Assembly: GCA_020628865.1 (NCBI GenBank)
Contig: JAHDEJ010000002.1
Coordinates: 62,001-126,000 of the forward strand
DNA: 64,000 nucleotides
Reading direction: 5' to 3'
DNA from: Acidimicrobiales bacterium
Lineage (GTDB): Bacteria > Actinomycetota > Acidimicrobiia > Acidimicrobiales > SHLQ01
The notes below the pieces were generated by a model. The model was not told the origin of the DNA. It did not search any database and worked only from the letters and a program-made list of their open reading frames with translations. The position numbers were made by a program, and so were the translations under genes. The stretch's first letter is position 1, and every line of letters begins with the position of its first letter. Shown piece after piece: positions 14,053-22,512 of the stretch.

Positions 14053-16143
14053 GTGGGCTATCAGCTGGGAGTGGATCTCGGAACGACGTACTGCGCTGCC
14101 GCAGTGCATCGAAACGACCGGGTGGACATCGTGACGCTCGGAAACCGGGCATCGTCGGTCCCCTCCGTCGCCTATCTGCGCGAAGACGGCGAGATGTTGG
14201 TCGGCGAGTCGGCCGAGCGTCGGGCGGCCGGAGACCCACAGCGGGCCGCCCGGGAGTTCAAGCGCCGGGTCGGCGATCCCGTACCGGTCGTGCTCGGCGG
14301 CGAGACCTTCGCCGCCGAAGAACTGATGGCACGGCAGCTCCCGCCCATCATCCGCATCGTCAGCGAGCGCCAGGGTGCGGCTCCCGATGCGCTCACGCTC
14401 ACCGTTCCTGCGAACTGGAGCGCACATCGCCGTTCGGTGTTCACCGAGGCGCTTCCGACGGAGCAGCTTCCGCCCCTGAACATCATCACCGAGCCCGAAG
14501 CGGCCGCCATCCACTACGCCCAGAACGAGCGCATCGAGCCGGGCGAGGTCGTTGCCGTGTACGACCTCGGTGGCGGCACGTTCGACGCAGCGATCCTGCG
14601 GCGCACGGTCGACGGATTCGAGGTGCTCGGCACCCCGGAAGGGATTGACCGGTTGGGTGGTATCGACTTCGACGCCGCCGTCTTCTCGCACGTCGATCGC
14701 GTGCTCGATGGCGCACTGGCGGAGCTCGATGCGTCCGATCCGATCGTTGCCGCAGGCATCGCCCAGCTGCGGGCCAGCTGTGTCGAGGCGAAGGAAGCGC
14801 TGTCCGAGGAAAGCGACACCGAGATTCCGGTCATGCTCCCCGGTTTGCGGACCGAGATTCGGATGACCCGGGCTGAGCTCGAGGCGATGATCCGCCCGGC
14901 GCTCAACGATTCGGTCGGGGCGCTTCGCCGGGCGCTCTCTTCGGCCGAGGTCCAGCCCGACGAGGTGACCGTGGTCCTGCTGGTGGGGGGAAGCTCGCGC
15001 ATTCCGCTCGTCGCGCAGATGGTCGGTTCCGAACTCGGCCGCCCGGTGGCCGTCGATGCCCACCCGAAGCATGCCATCGCCCTCGGCGCCGCCCTGGCCC
15101 CGCACCCGGCCGTCGGCGCCGCAGCAGCAACACCGACCTCACCCGCTGCACCCGTCATCGAACCGGTCACGCCCACGACCCCGCCGACCGAAACCCCAAC
15201 GGTCACCGCTGCGGCTGCGGACCCCGAACCGAGCCCGGTGGTCCGTCCGGCGAACCCGACACCCACCTCGGCCGCAACGGTCATCTCGAACCCCGCACCC
15301 GAACCGGTGACGCCGGCTCCGGAGCCCGCCGCAGTCGCGCCGACGCCGACGCCGGAACCCGCTCCAACACCCGAACCTGCCGCACCGGCGGCGGCAGAGG
15401 CCCCGACCGCACCGATGGCTGCGACTGTGCCGGAAGCAGCCGGCACACCACCGCCTCAGCAGCCGGTCGAGCCGGTGGTGACACCCGGAGACAACGGAAC
15501 GCCCTTCACGCCGAGCGAACGGAAGCTCCCGATCCCGGCAATCGCCGGCGCGGCAGCTGCACTCGTGGCGCTTGCCGTCATCGCATTCGTCGTCCTGAGC
15601 GGCGGCGACGACGGCAGCACCGACGTCACCACTGCGGCCGAGGAGACCACAGAGACCACGGCGGCGCCCACCACCGAGGCCCCCACCACCACGGCCGCGC
15701 CCACGACCACAGAAGCGCCGACCACAACGACGTCCACGACCACGACGACCACCACAACGACGACGACCACCACGTTGCCGCCGAACCCCTGCGACGAGCT
15801 GGTGGCGCCCTTTGTCTGCATGGACGAGATCACGAACGTCGACGGCCGCCTGTCGGTTGCGTTCACGGCCAACGGGTTCACGCCGAACACGAGCGTCGAC
15901 CACATCCACTTCTACTTCAACGTCGGTGTGATGGCGGACAACCCGCTCAACGCCGGCAACAGCGGCCCGGCGCCCGGAAACTGGGTCATCTGGGACGCCC
16001 CGAACCCGGCCACGCCATACACGGTGCAGCAGGCCATCGACGCCGGAGCCACCGAACTCTGTGCGCTCATGGCGGGGTCCATCCACACCGTGAACCTCGG
16101 AACCGGCCACTGCACCAACATCGAGGACCTGCTCGCCGGCTGA
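14053..16143 (+). CDS. Membrane-anchored Hsp70-family ATPase with small Cys-containing ectodomain
   Basis: A 696-residue protein. Residues 1 to about 355 form a complete Hsp70/actin-fold nucleotide-binding domain: phosphate-1 DLGTTYCAAAV, phosphate-2 VYDLGGGTFDAAIL, adenosine motif LVGGSSRIPLV. No substrate-binding domain follows. Instead there is a Pro/Ala/Thr linker (about 360-490), one membrane helix (about 492-517), a Thr-rich stalk and a C-terminal domain of about 115 residues with four Cys that I do not recognise. The predicted topology puts the ATPase inside and the C-terminus outside. Start GTG 14053. It differs from the next two genes in lacking the SUMF1 and lectin-like parts. Role in envelope sensing or tethering is inference. 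Confidence 0.88.
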   Translation: MGYQLGVDLGTTYCAAAVHRNDRVDIVTLGNRASSVPSVAYLREDGEMLVGESAERRAAGDPQRAAREFKRRVGDPVPVVLGGETFAAEELMARQLPPIIRIVSERQGAAPDALTLTVPANWSAHRRSVFTEALPTEQLPPLNIITEPEAAAIHYAQNERIEPGEVVAVYDLGGGTFDAAILRRTVDGFEVLGTPEGIDRLGGIDFDAAVFSHVDRVLDGALAELDASDPIVAAGIAQLRASCVEAKEALSEESDTEIPVMLPGLRTEIRMTRAELEAMIRPALNDSVGALRRALSSAEVQPDEVTVVLLVGGSSRIPLVAQMVGSELGRPVAVDAHPKHAIALGAALAPHPAVGAAAATPTSPAAPVIEPVTPTTPPTETPTVTAAAADPEPSPVVRPANPTPTSAATVISNPAPEPVTPAPEPAAVAPTPTPEPAPTPEPAAPAAAEAPTAPMAATVPEAAGTPPPQQPVEPVVTPGDNGTPFTPSERKLPIPAIAGAAAALVALAVIAFVVLSGGDDGSTDVTTAAEETTETTAAPTTEAPTTTAAPTTTEAPTTTTSTTTTTTTTTTTTTLPPNPCDELVAPFVCMDEITNVDGRLSVAFTANGFTPNTSVDHIHFYFNVGVMADNPLNAGNSGPAPGNWVIWDAPNPATPYTVQQAIDAGATELCALMAGSIHTVNLGTGHCTNIEDLLAG

Positions 16144-16156
16144 CCAACAGGGTTCG

Positions 16157-16202
16157 AATAGGGGAAACCACCGATGGGGGTTTCCCGGCCGTCGAAGAGA
16201 CT
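16157..16202 (+). promoter_or_regulatory. Regulon motif site 4 upstream of the Hsp70-SUMF1 operon
   Basis: AATAGGGG (16157-16164), AAACCA, CCGAT (16171-16175). GAGACT begins 40 bases after the motif start and keeps the A2/T6 positions of a -10. Downstream gene starts at 16271. Confidence 0.55.
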
Positions 16203-16270
16203 CTCACCAGGCAAGGTCGCCGTTTTCTGATGCACCGCATCGCGGCGACTGCGGAAATGGGAGAGCGAAC

Positions 16271-19102
16271 GTGTCCTACGACCTGGGGATCGACATCGGT
16301 ACCAGCTACAGCGCGGCGGCGGTCCGGAGGGAGAGCGGCGCGGTCGACGTCGTGGGTCTGGGGTCGATCTCCGACTCGATGCCGTCCGTGGTCTACCTCT
16401 CGACCGACGGCTCCATTCTGATCGGCGACGCAGCGAACCGCCGCTCGGTCACCGATCCGCAAGGCGCCGCCCGCGAGTTCAAGCGGCGCCTCGGTGACTC
16501 GACCCCCATCATTCTGCGGACGTCGCCGTTCTCGGCCGAGCAGCTCTACGCACGCATGCTCGAGCACGTCGTGCAACGGGTCATCGAACGTGAACAGGGT
16601 CCGCCGCGCTCCACGGTCGTCACCCATCCCGCCAACTGGGGTCCCTACAAGCTCGAACTGTTCCAGCAGGCCCTGCGCATGTCGGATCTCCCCGCAACCG
16701 GCCTCACCGAGCCGGCGGCCGCCGCATGGGCCTACGGGGCCGAGGACCGGGTGCCGGTCGGCACCAAGCTCGCCGTTTACGACCTCGGCGGTGGCACCTT
16801 CGATGCGGCCGTTCTGGAGAAGACGTCGACCGGCTTCGAACAGCTCGGTGAAACCACCGGGATCGAGCACCTCGGCGGTGTGGACTTCGATGCAGCCGTG
16901 CTGCAATGGGTCAAGGCGAGCATCGGGGACGACTGGCCGAGCGACCCGGACGATCCGCAGCTGCCGACGTCGATGTTGCACCTGCGTCGCTCGTGCAGCG
17001 AAGCGAAAGAACTGCTGTCCTCAGAACAGGACGTGACCATTCCGGTTCTGCTGCCGGGGGTCGACACGACACTGACGCTGACCCGCCCCGAGTTCGAGAA
17101 CATGATCCGCCCGAAGATCGACGACTCGATCACCTCGCTCGAATCGGCGCTCGCGTCCGCAGGTGTCTCGGGCAGCGAGACGACGATCGTCCTCGTCGGC
17201 GGCTCGTCCCGAATTCCACTGATTCGCGAAGAACTCGAGCACCGGTTCGGTCCCGTCGTGGCCAACGACGTGGACCCGCTGTACGCCATCGCCCGTGGGG
17301 CCGCCGTCGCCGCCAGCGTGCAATCGGGAGCGCATCACCCGACCGGGTCGGCCGCACCGGTTGCACCGGCAGAACCGAGCGCTCCGGAAGTTGTGGACAC
17401 GATCCCACCGGCCGCGGCAGCGCCCGTCCCTGAAGCGGTCGAAGCTCCCGCACCGGCGCCTGCACCTGCGCCTGCGCCCGCTCCCGAGCCGGAACCGTCG
17501 GCCCCGGTCGCCGCGACACCCCCGGTGGACCTCCGTTCCGAGCCTGAAACGGCACCAGCGATGGCGGCCGCATCCGACGGCGCCGGCGGACTGCCCGGCT
17601 GGTTCATCCCGGCTGCTCTGGGCGCCCTCGTCGTGCTGGGTGCGCTCGGCTTCCTGATCTCACAAGGGGGTGGCGACGACGATTCCGACGTGGAGGTCGC
17701 CGGCAACGCCGAAGTTGCCGACGAGACCGGCCTGGACGAGGACGAGACCGAAGACAACGACGATGGCGACGACGCCGCTGCGTCGGACACCGCCATGTCG
17801 GCCGCCTCGGCGGAAGGCATGGTCGAGGTGACCGGCGGCGAGTACACGCTGGGAACCGATCGCCCCGAAGCCAACGATTCCGAGACCATCACCCAAACCG
17901 GGGTGAACGTCTCCCGATTCTTCATCGACACCACCGAGGTCACGAACGACCAGTGGAAGACCTTCGTCGACACCGCCGGCGCTGCGCTCCCCGCCTCCTG
18001 GGGACGATCCGGCTTCGCGGCGGACCGCGGTTCGCATCCGGTGGTCGGCGTGAACTGGGAGTGGGCGGTCGCCTACTGCGAAGCGCTCGACAAGCGACTG
18101 CCGACGGAGACCGAGTGGGAGGTCGCCGCACGCGGTGCCGAAGCTCGCGTCTACCCGTGGGGTGACGACGTCGCCTACGGCGGGCTCCCCGACACCGACG
18201 ACACGTACCCGGTGGCCTCGATTGCGACGAACGTGAGCCCCGTCGGTGCCTTCGACATGGTCGGCAACGCCTGGGAATGGGTGGCCGACACGTACGACGA
18301 TCGGGTCAACCCGGCATTCCGGGTCCTGCGTGGCGGCCAGAACGGCTACCTCCGCGAGACCATGACCCGCCTCCCCGTCGACCCCCAGCGTTCCAATGCG
18401 TTCACGGTCGCCGGCTTCCGGTGTGTGGCCGACGAGGTGGATGCGTCGATCCCGGCGCTCCAGTTCCGGCCGGACTACACGGTCCCGGACGTGTCGAACG
18501 AGCCGATCGAGGTCAACCTTCCCGAAGGCGTCCTCATCCAGGACTCGTTCACGGATTCGACCTCCGGTTGGATCGAGGAGACCCAGGAAGACCGCCGATT
18601 CGGCTACCACCCGAACGAGTTCTTCCATCTCGAGACAAAGGCGCCGAACACCGAGGTCATCGCGATCAGCCCGGTCGCGGCCGAAGCCGGCCGCCCGCTC
18701 GAGGTGCGGGCATCGGCGTTCGTCGAACCGAACAACACGAATCCCGACGGCACGTTCCTGTACGGCGTGATCATCGGCAACGACTCGATGGGCGCCAACG
18801 TGTCCTTCCTCGTCGATCCTCGCCAGAACCTGTTCTCGGTTCGTCAGCGGCAGGCGGACGGAACCTACAGCGTGTTGGAGGACGTCCAGCGGTCGATTCC
18901 CGACGACGTCGAGCTGACCGTGAGCCGGGATGGCGACCGGTTCGAGTTCCGGCTGAACGGTGCCGTGGTCACGACCCGAACCATCCAGAACATCATGGGT
19001 ACGGGAGCCGGGCTGGTGGTCCTCTCGGACGCCGACTCGACGAAGGTGCACATCCACTACGAGGACTTCGCGGTTTCCTATCTCGATGAGGCGGGCTCAT
19101 GA
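16271..19102 (+). CDS. Membrane-anchored Hsp70-family ATPase with SUMF1-fold and beta-sandwich ectodomains
   Basis: A 943-residue protein. The Hsp70-type nucleotide-binding domain (about 1-350) has DIGTSYSAAAV, VYDLGGGTFDAAVL and LVGGSSRIPLI; no substrate-binding domain. Then an Ala/Pro linker, a membrane helix (about 440-462), an acidic linker and a formylglycine-generating-enzyme/SUMF1 fold (about 516-722) with FFIDTTEVTNDQW, RLPTETEWEVAARG, YPWGDD and GNAWEWV. A C-terminal concanavalin-like beta-sandwich (about 755-935) follows. The SUMF1 domain lacks the active-site Cys pair of true FGE: the usual Cys segment reads RGGQNGYLRETMTR. It is probably a binding domain rather than an enzyme. Start GTG. 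Its stop overlaps the next ATG (ATGA). Confidence 0.9.
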   Translation: MSYDLGIDIGTSYSAAAVRRESGAVDVVGLGSISDSMPSVVYLSTDGSILIGDAANRRSVTDPQGAAREFKRRLGDSTPIILRTSPFSAEQLYARMLEHVVQRVIEREQGPPRSTVVTHPANWGPYKLELFQQALRMSDLPATGLTEPAAAAWAYGAEDRVPVGTKLAVYDLGGGTFDAAVLEKTSTGFEQLGETTGIEHLGGVDFDAAVLQWVKASIGDDWPSDPDDPQLPTSMLHLRRSCSEAKELLSSEQDVTIPVLLPGVDTTLTLTRPEFENMIRPKIDDSITSLESALASAGVSGSETTIVLVGGSSRIPLIREELEHRFGPVVANDVDPLYAIARGAAVAASVQSGAHHPTGSAAPVAPAEPSAPEVVDTIPPAAAAPVPEAVEAPAPAPAPAPAPAPEPEPSAPVAATPPVDLRSEPETAPAMAAASDGAGGLPGWFIPAALGALVVLGALGFLISQGGGDDDSDVEVAGNAEVADETGLDEDETEDNDDGDDAAASDTAMSAASAEGMVEVTGGEYTLGTDRPEANDSETITQTGVNVSRFFIDTTEVTNDQWKTFVDTAGAALPASWGRSGFAADRGSHPVVGVNWEWAVAYCEALDKRLPTETEWEVAARGAEARVYPWGDDVAYGGLPDTDDTYPVASIATNVSPVGAFDMVGNAWEWVADTYDDRVNPAFRVLRGGQNGYLRETMTRLPVDPQRSNAFTVAGFRCVADEVDASIPALQFRPDYTVPDVSNEPIEVNLPEGVLIQDSFTDSTSGWIEETQEDRRFGYHPNEFFHLETKAPNTEVIAISPVAAEAGRPLEVRASAFVEPNNTNPDGTFLYGVIIGNDSMGANVSFLVDPRQNLFSVRQRQADGTYSVLEDVQRSIPDDVELTVSRDGDRFEFRLNGAVVTTRTIQNIMGTGAGLVVLSDADSTKVHIHYEDFAVSYLDEAGS

Positions 19103-21840
19103 ACCATCAACTCGGTATCGACCTCGGTACCACCTTCACGTCGGTCGCCCGGGCGGAGGGCGGCTCGATCGAGGTGGTGTCGCTGGGCGAACGCCAGGCG
19201 GCGCCACCAGCCATGATCTTCGTGGAGCCGGACGGCACGTTCATCCACGGCGACATGGCCTACCGTCGGGGCGCGGCGGAGCCCGACCGGCTGATCTCGG
19301 ACATCAAGCGCCGGCTCGGCACATCGACGCCGTTCCTGGTCGATGGCACGAACCACCGGGCGGAGACGCTCATGGCCGCACACCTACAGTGGGCCTATGA
19401 CCGGGCCGTGGATGGCCGCAGCGCGCCCGACGCCGTGGTGCTGACGCAGCCCGCATGCTGGTCGGACAAGCAGTTGCTGGCCTTCCGTCGGGCGGTCGAG
19501 TCCACAACGGTGCCGAACGTCTCGTATCTGACCGAGCCCCATGCTGCCGGCGCGTTCTACAGCCGCCAAGCTGCGCACAACGTCGGTGACGTCGTCGGCG
19601 TGTACGACCTCGGAGGTGGCACGTTCGACGCGGCGGTGCTTCGCCGAACACCATCCGGCTACGAGATCCTCGGAGCGCCGGCGGGCGAATCCCACCTCGG
19701 CGGGCTCGACCTCGACCTGACCATGCAGCACCTGGTCCAGACGAAGCTCGGACGAGCGTGGACGGAAGCAGAACTGGCCGGCGGACCCGCCTTCGAACGC
19801 TCGCTCCTCGCCTTGCAGCGTGAATGCACGGCAGCGAAGGAGATGCTCTCCGATGCGGAGTCGACGGTGCTCCCGCTCGTGTTGCCCTCCGGAGCGATGG
19901 ACGTCGAAGTGACCCGACGAGAGTTCGAGCAGTACATCGACGACGCCATCACGGAATCCGTCGGCGTGTTTCGCCGGGTGCTGCAGTCGGCCGACGTCGC
20001 ACCCTCCGAGCTCTCCGCAGTGCTGATGGTCGGCGGTTCGACCGCCGTTCCCCTGGTCCAGCAACGGGTGCGATCCCTGGTCGGTGACGACGTACTCATG
20101 TTCACGACCGATCCCCGCAATGCGGTGGCCAAGGGCGCGGCGATCACGGCGAACGAACTCGTCGGCGGCGTTGCTGCGGCCGCGGCAGCGCCCGCAGCAG
20201 CCCCGGCAGAGCCGGTGCCCGCTCCTGCACCCGAGCTCGATCTCCGAGCTCCCGCAGCGGCTGCGGCAGCTGCTCCGGTGACCGAGTCCGGCTCCAACCC
20301 CCTGGCGATGCGCGGCGTGCAGGTGCTGCTCGGCGTGCTGGTTCTCGGCGTGCTCGGTTTTCTCCTGTTCCGTGGCGGCGACGACGATCCCGCCACGACC
20401 GCAGACGCCGCAGTCGACCAGACGGACGTCGCCGGCGCGGTGGAGACGACCGCGGCGGCCAACCCGTCCGCCGCAGAACTGCTCGAAGAGGTCGAGGTCG
20501 AGATCCCCCTCGCTTCCGCCGAAGGCATGTCGGCCATCCCGGCCGGCGATTGGACGCTTGGCGTGGAGACCCCGGGTCGGGAAGCGCTGTCGACCCGAAC
20601 GGTGTCGCTGGGCGCCTTCAGCATCGACACCACCGAGGTCACCAACGCGGCCTACCTGCCATTCGTGCAGCTCGAGGGCGCACCGGCTCCCTCCGGCTGG
20701 TCGGGCGGACAGTTCGCCGACGGAGAAGAGGACTTTCCCGTCGTCGGCGTCGAGTGGGCCTGGTCGCAGGCGTACTGCGCTGCACTGGGCAAGCGACTTC
20801 CGACCGAGGCGGAATGGGAAGCGGCAGCCCGCGGCACCGAAGCCGGCCTCTATCCCTGGGGTTCCGACGAACCGCTGGTGGACTTCGATGCCCGAGGGCG
20901 CGAACCGGTGGGCACGGTCGAGGCCAATGTCAGCTCGCTCGGCGTTCAGGACACGGTGGGCAGCGTCTGGGAATGGGTGGGCGACCCGATCGAGCTCACC
21001 CCAGAAGCCTCACAGGTCGTCCGCAAGGGCGGCGAGAACGGCCGGGTCGACGAAGACCTCGGCGCGGCGATCCGTCAGGTCGTGCAGCAAACCAACCAGG
21101 CGACCATCGATCAGACCGGCTTTCGGTGTGCGGCCGACGAGACCGACCCCGACACGCCAGCGGGCGAGTTCATCAATGACCTCGTCGCCCCCAGAGAGCT
21201 CGCGGCAGCCACCCGCTCCAGCGAGGTCAACGACAGCTTCGTCGAGGACGAGTTCGAAGACGTCAACAGCGGCTGGTTCGACGTGACCGCAGATGGCTGG
21301 CGCATCGGTTACCACGCCCCGACCTGGTATCACGTCGAGGCCACCACCCCGAACGCACAGGTCATGGCCCTCGGCGGGTACAGCTACGACAACGTCGCCG
21401 TCGAGACGTCGGTGTTCGTCGAGAGCACGGACACCTCGGATGGCCAGTTCCGCTACGGCCTGGTCTTCCGGGCGAGCGGTGGCCTCGAGCCGTCCGCGAC
21501 CGGCTACGGCAACGCCCGACCCATCGACTTCTACGCCTTCGTCATCAACCCCCGCAGCCAGACCTGGCAGCTGATCCACGAGGACGAGCTCCCCTACCGG
21601 GTGATCGCCGAGGGCCCGCTGCCCCCGGGAGTCAACGGGTTCGACCCGAACCGTCCGGACACGATTCGGGCGGAGATGGTCGACGTGACCATCACGTTGT
21701 GGGTGAACGGGCAGGAGATCACGAGCGTCGACACCCGGGGATTCCACCCCGCCGGCGACGTCGGGTTCTTCCTGGAGACCTTCGACGAGACGAAGGCCCA
21801 CATCCACTACGAGAACATGTTGATCACCCCGCTCGGCTGA
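19099..21840 (+). CDS. Second Hsp70-TM-SUMF1-beta-sandwich protein, paralogue of the preceding gene
   Basis: A 913-residue protein with the same architecture: nucleotide-binding domain (about 1-355; DLGTTFTSVAR, VYDLGGGTFDAAVL, LMVGGSTAVPLV), Ala/Pro linker, membrane helix (about 405-427), SUMF1 fold (about 473-680; IDTTEVTNAAY, KRLPTEAEWEAAARG, YPWGSDE, GSVWEWV) and a C-terminal beta-sandwich (about 710-913) ending near AHIHYENM. The SUMF1 active-site Cys pair is again missing. The ATG overlaps the previous stop by four bases, so the paralogues are made together and may form a complex. The ectodomain beta-sandwich is of the type seen after receptor kinases and other surface sensors; ligand unknown. 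Confidence 0.9.
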   Translation: MNHQLGIDLGTTFTSVARAEGGSIEVVSLGERQAAPPAMIFVEPDGTFIHGDMAYRRGAAEPDRLISDIKRRLGTSTPFLVDGTNHRAETLMAAHLQWAYDRAVDGRSAPDAVVLTQPACWSDKQLLAFRRAVESTTVPNVSYLTEPHAAGAFYSRQAAHNVGDVVGVYDLGGGTFDAAVLRRTPSGYEILGAPAGESHLGGLDLDLTMQHLVQTKLGRAWTEAELAGGPAFERSLLALQRECTAAKEMLSDAESTVLPLVLPSGAMDVEVTRREFEQYIDDAITESVGVFRRVLQSADVAPSELSAVLMVGGSTAVPLVQQRVRSLVGDDVLMFTTDPRNAVAKGAAITANELVGGVAAAAAAPAAAPAEPVPAPAPELDLRAPAAAAAAAPVTESGSNPLAMRGVQVLLGVLVLGVLGFLLFRGGDDDPATTADAAVDQTDVAGAVETTAAANPSAAELLEEVEVEIPLASAEGMSAIPAGDWTLGVETPGREALSTRTVSLGAFSIDTTEVTNAAYLPFVQLEGAPAPSGWSGGQFADGEEDFPVVGVEWAWSQAYCAALGKRLPTEAEWEAAARGTEAGLYPWGSDEPLVDFDARGREPVGTVEANVSSLGVQDTVGSVWEWVGDPIELTPEASQVVRKGGENGRVDEDLGAAIRQVVQQTNQATIDQTGFRCAADETDPDTPAGEFINDLVAPRELAAATRSSEVNDSFVEDEFEDVNSGWFDVTADGWRIGYHAPTWYHVEATTPNAQVMALGGYSYDNVAVETSVFVESTDTSDGQFRYGLVFRASGGLEPSATGYGNARPIDFYAFVINPRSQTWQLIHEDELPYRVIAEGPLPPGVNGFDPNRPDTIRAEMVDVTITLWVNGQEITSVDTRGFHPAGDVGFFLETFDETKAHIHYENMLITPLG

Positions 21841-21864
21841 GCGGGCCGCCAACCCGGCTCTGGT

Positions 21865-21893
21865 CTGACAACCAGGGCGAATTTTCCTAGAAT
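21865..21893 (+). promoter_or_regulatory. Sigma-70-type promoter of the ECF sigma gene
   Basis: CTGACA (21865-21870), 17-base spacer, TAGAAT (21888-21893): one mismatch from consensus in each hexamer. Transcription would start near 21900. That rules out the GTG at 21895 as a start and favours the ATG at 21934. Confidence 0.7.
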
Positions 21894-21933
21894 CGTGCAT
21901 CTGCGGGGCGACCTGCGGGCGTATCCCTGGGGA

Positions 21934-22512
21934 ATGGCACTCTTGGCAACTTCTGAACTGAGAACCGAGGACACGGCGCACTCGCTGGCCGTGGCAGAGC
22001 TCGAGCGAGCCTTTGCCACTGGTCCCGAGTCGTTGTTGCGTGACGCGTACGACCTGTTCGGGTCGCTCGTGTACTCGCTGTGTCGCCGATCCGTCGACGA
22101 CGCGGCTGCGGCCGACATCACCCAGGAAGTCTTCATCGCTGCGTGGAAGAACCGTCACCGGTTCGACCCTGCCCGCGGTGGTTTGGCTCCCTGGCTGACC
22201 GGCATTGCTCGGAACAAGGTCATCGATCACTTCCGAGCGCGGGGGCGGGAAGATCGACGTGTGGAACAAGCCAAGCACGCCTTCATCGAAAGCCCGGGGG
22301 AACTCGAGGACGTTGCCTTGCGCATGCTCCTTGTGGACGCCATCGACACGCTTCCTGAGCGTGCGCAGACCATCATCTCGATGGCGTTCTTCGAAGATCT
22401 CACTCACGTCGAAATCTCGGCACGGACCGGCATTCCGCTCGGCACCGTGAAGAGCGACATTCGCCGAAGCCTCGAACGGCTTCGCCACGGACTGGGGTAT
22501 GCCCATGGCTGA
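21934..22512 (+). CDS. ECF-type RNA polymerase sigma factor
   Basis: A 192-residue sigma-70 family protein with region 2 (DITQEVFIAAWKN through WLTGIARNKVIDHFR) and region 4 (LPERAQTIISMAFFEDLTHVEI and GTVKSDIRRSLERLR), and no regions 1 or 3. The length is typical of ECF sigma factors. The ATG at 21934 is chosen because the promoter just upstream would start transcription at about 21900. The last codons overlap the start of an RskA-like anti-sigma gene. The pair sits directly behind the Hsp70-SUMF1 genes, suggesting but not proving that it reads envelope status for this locus. Confidence 0.93.
   Translation: MALLATSELRTEDTAHSLAVAELERAFATGPESLLRDAYDLFGSLVYSLCRRSVDDAAAADITQEVFIAAWKNRHRFDPARGGLAPWLTGIARNKVIDHFRARGREDRRVEQAKHAFIESPGELEDVALRMLLVDAIDTLPERAQTIISMAFFEDLTHVEISARTGIPLGTVKSDIRRSLERLRHGLGYAHG

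Noticed and set aside
14053-21840. The Hsp70-like genes as ordinary dnaK chaperones
   Set aside because: No substrate-binding domain, no grpE/dnaJ neighbours, and membrane helices with large ectodomains follow the ATPase domain.
21895-21933. GTG at 21895 as start of the ECF sigma factor
   Set aside because: The near-consensus promoter places the transcription start after it, and no ribosome binding site precedes it.
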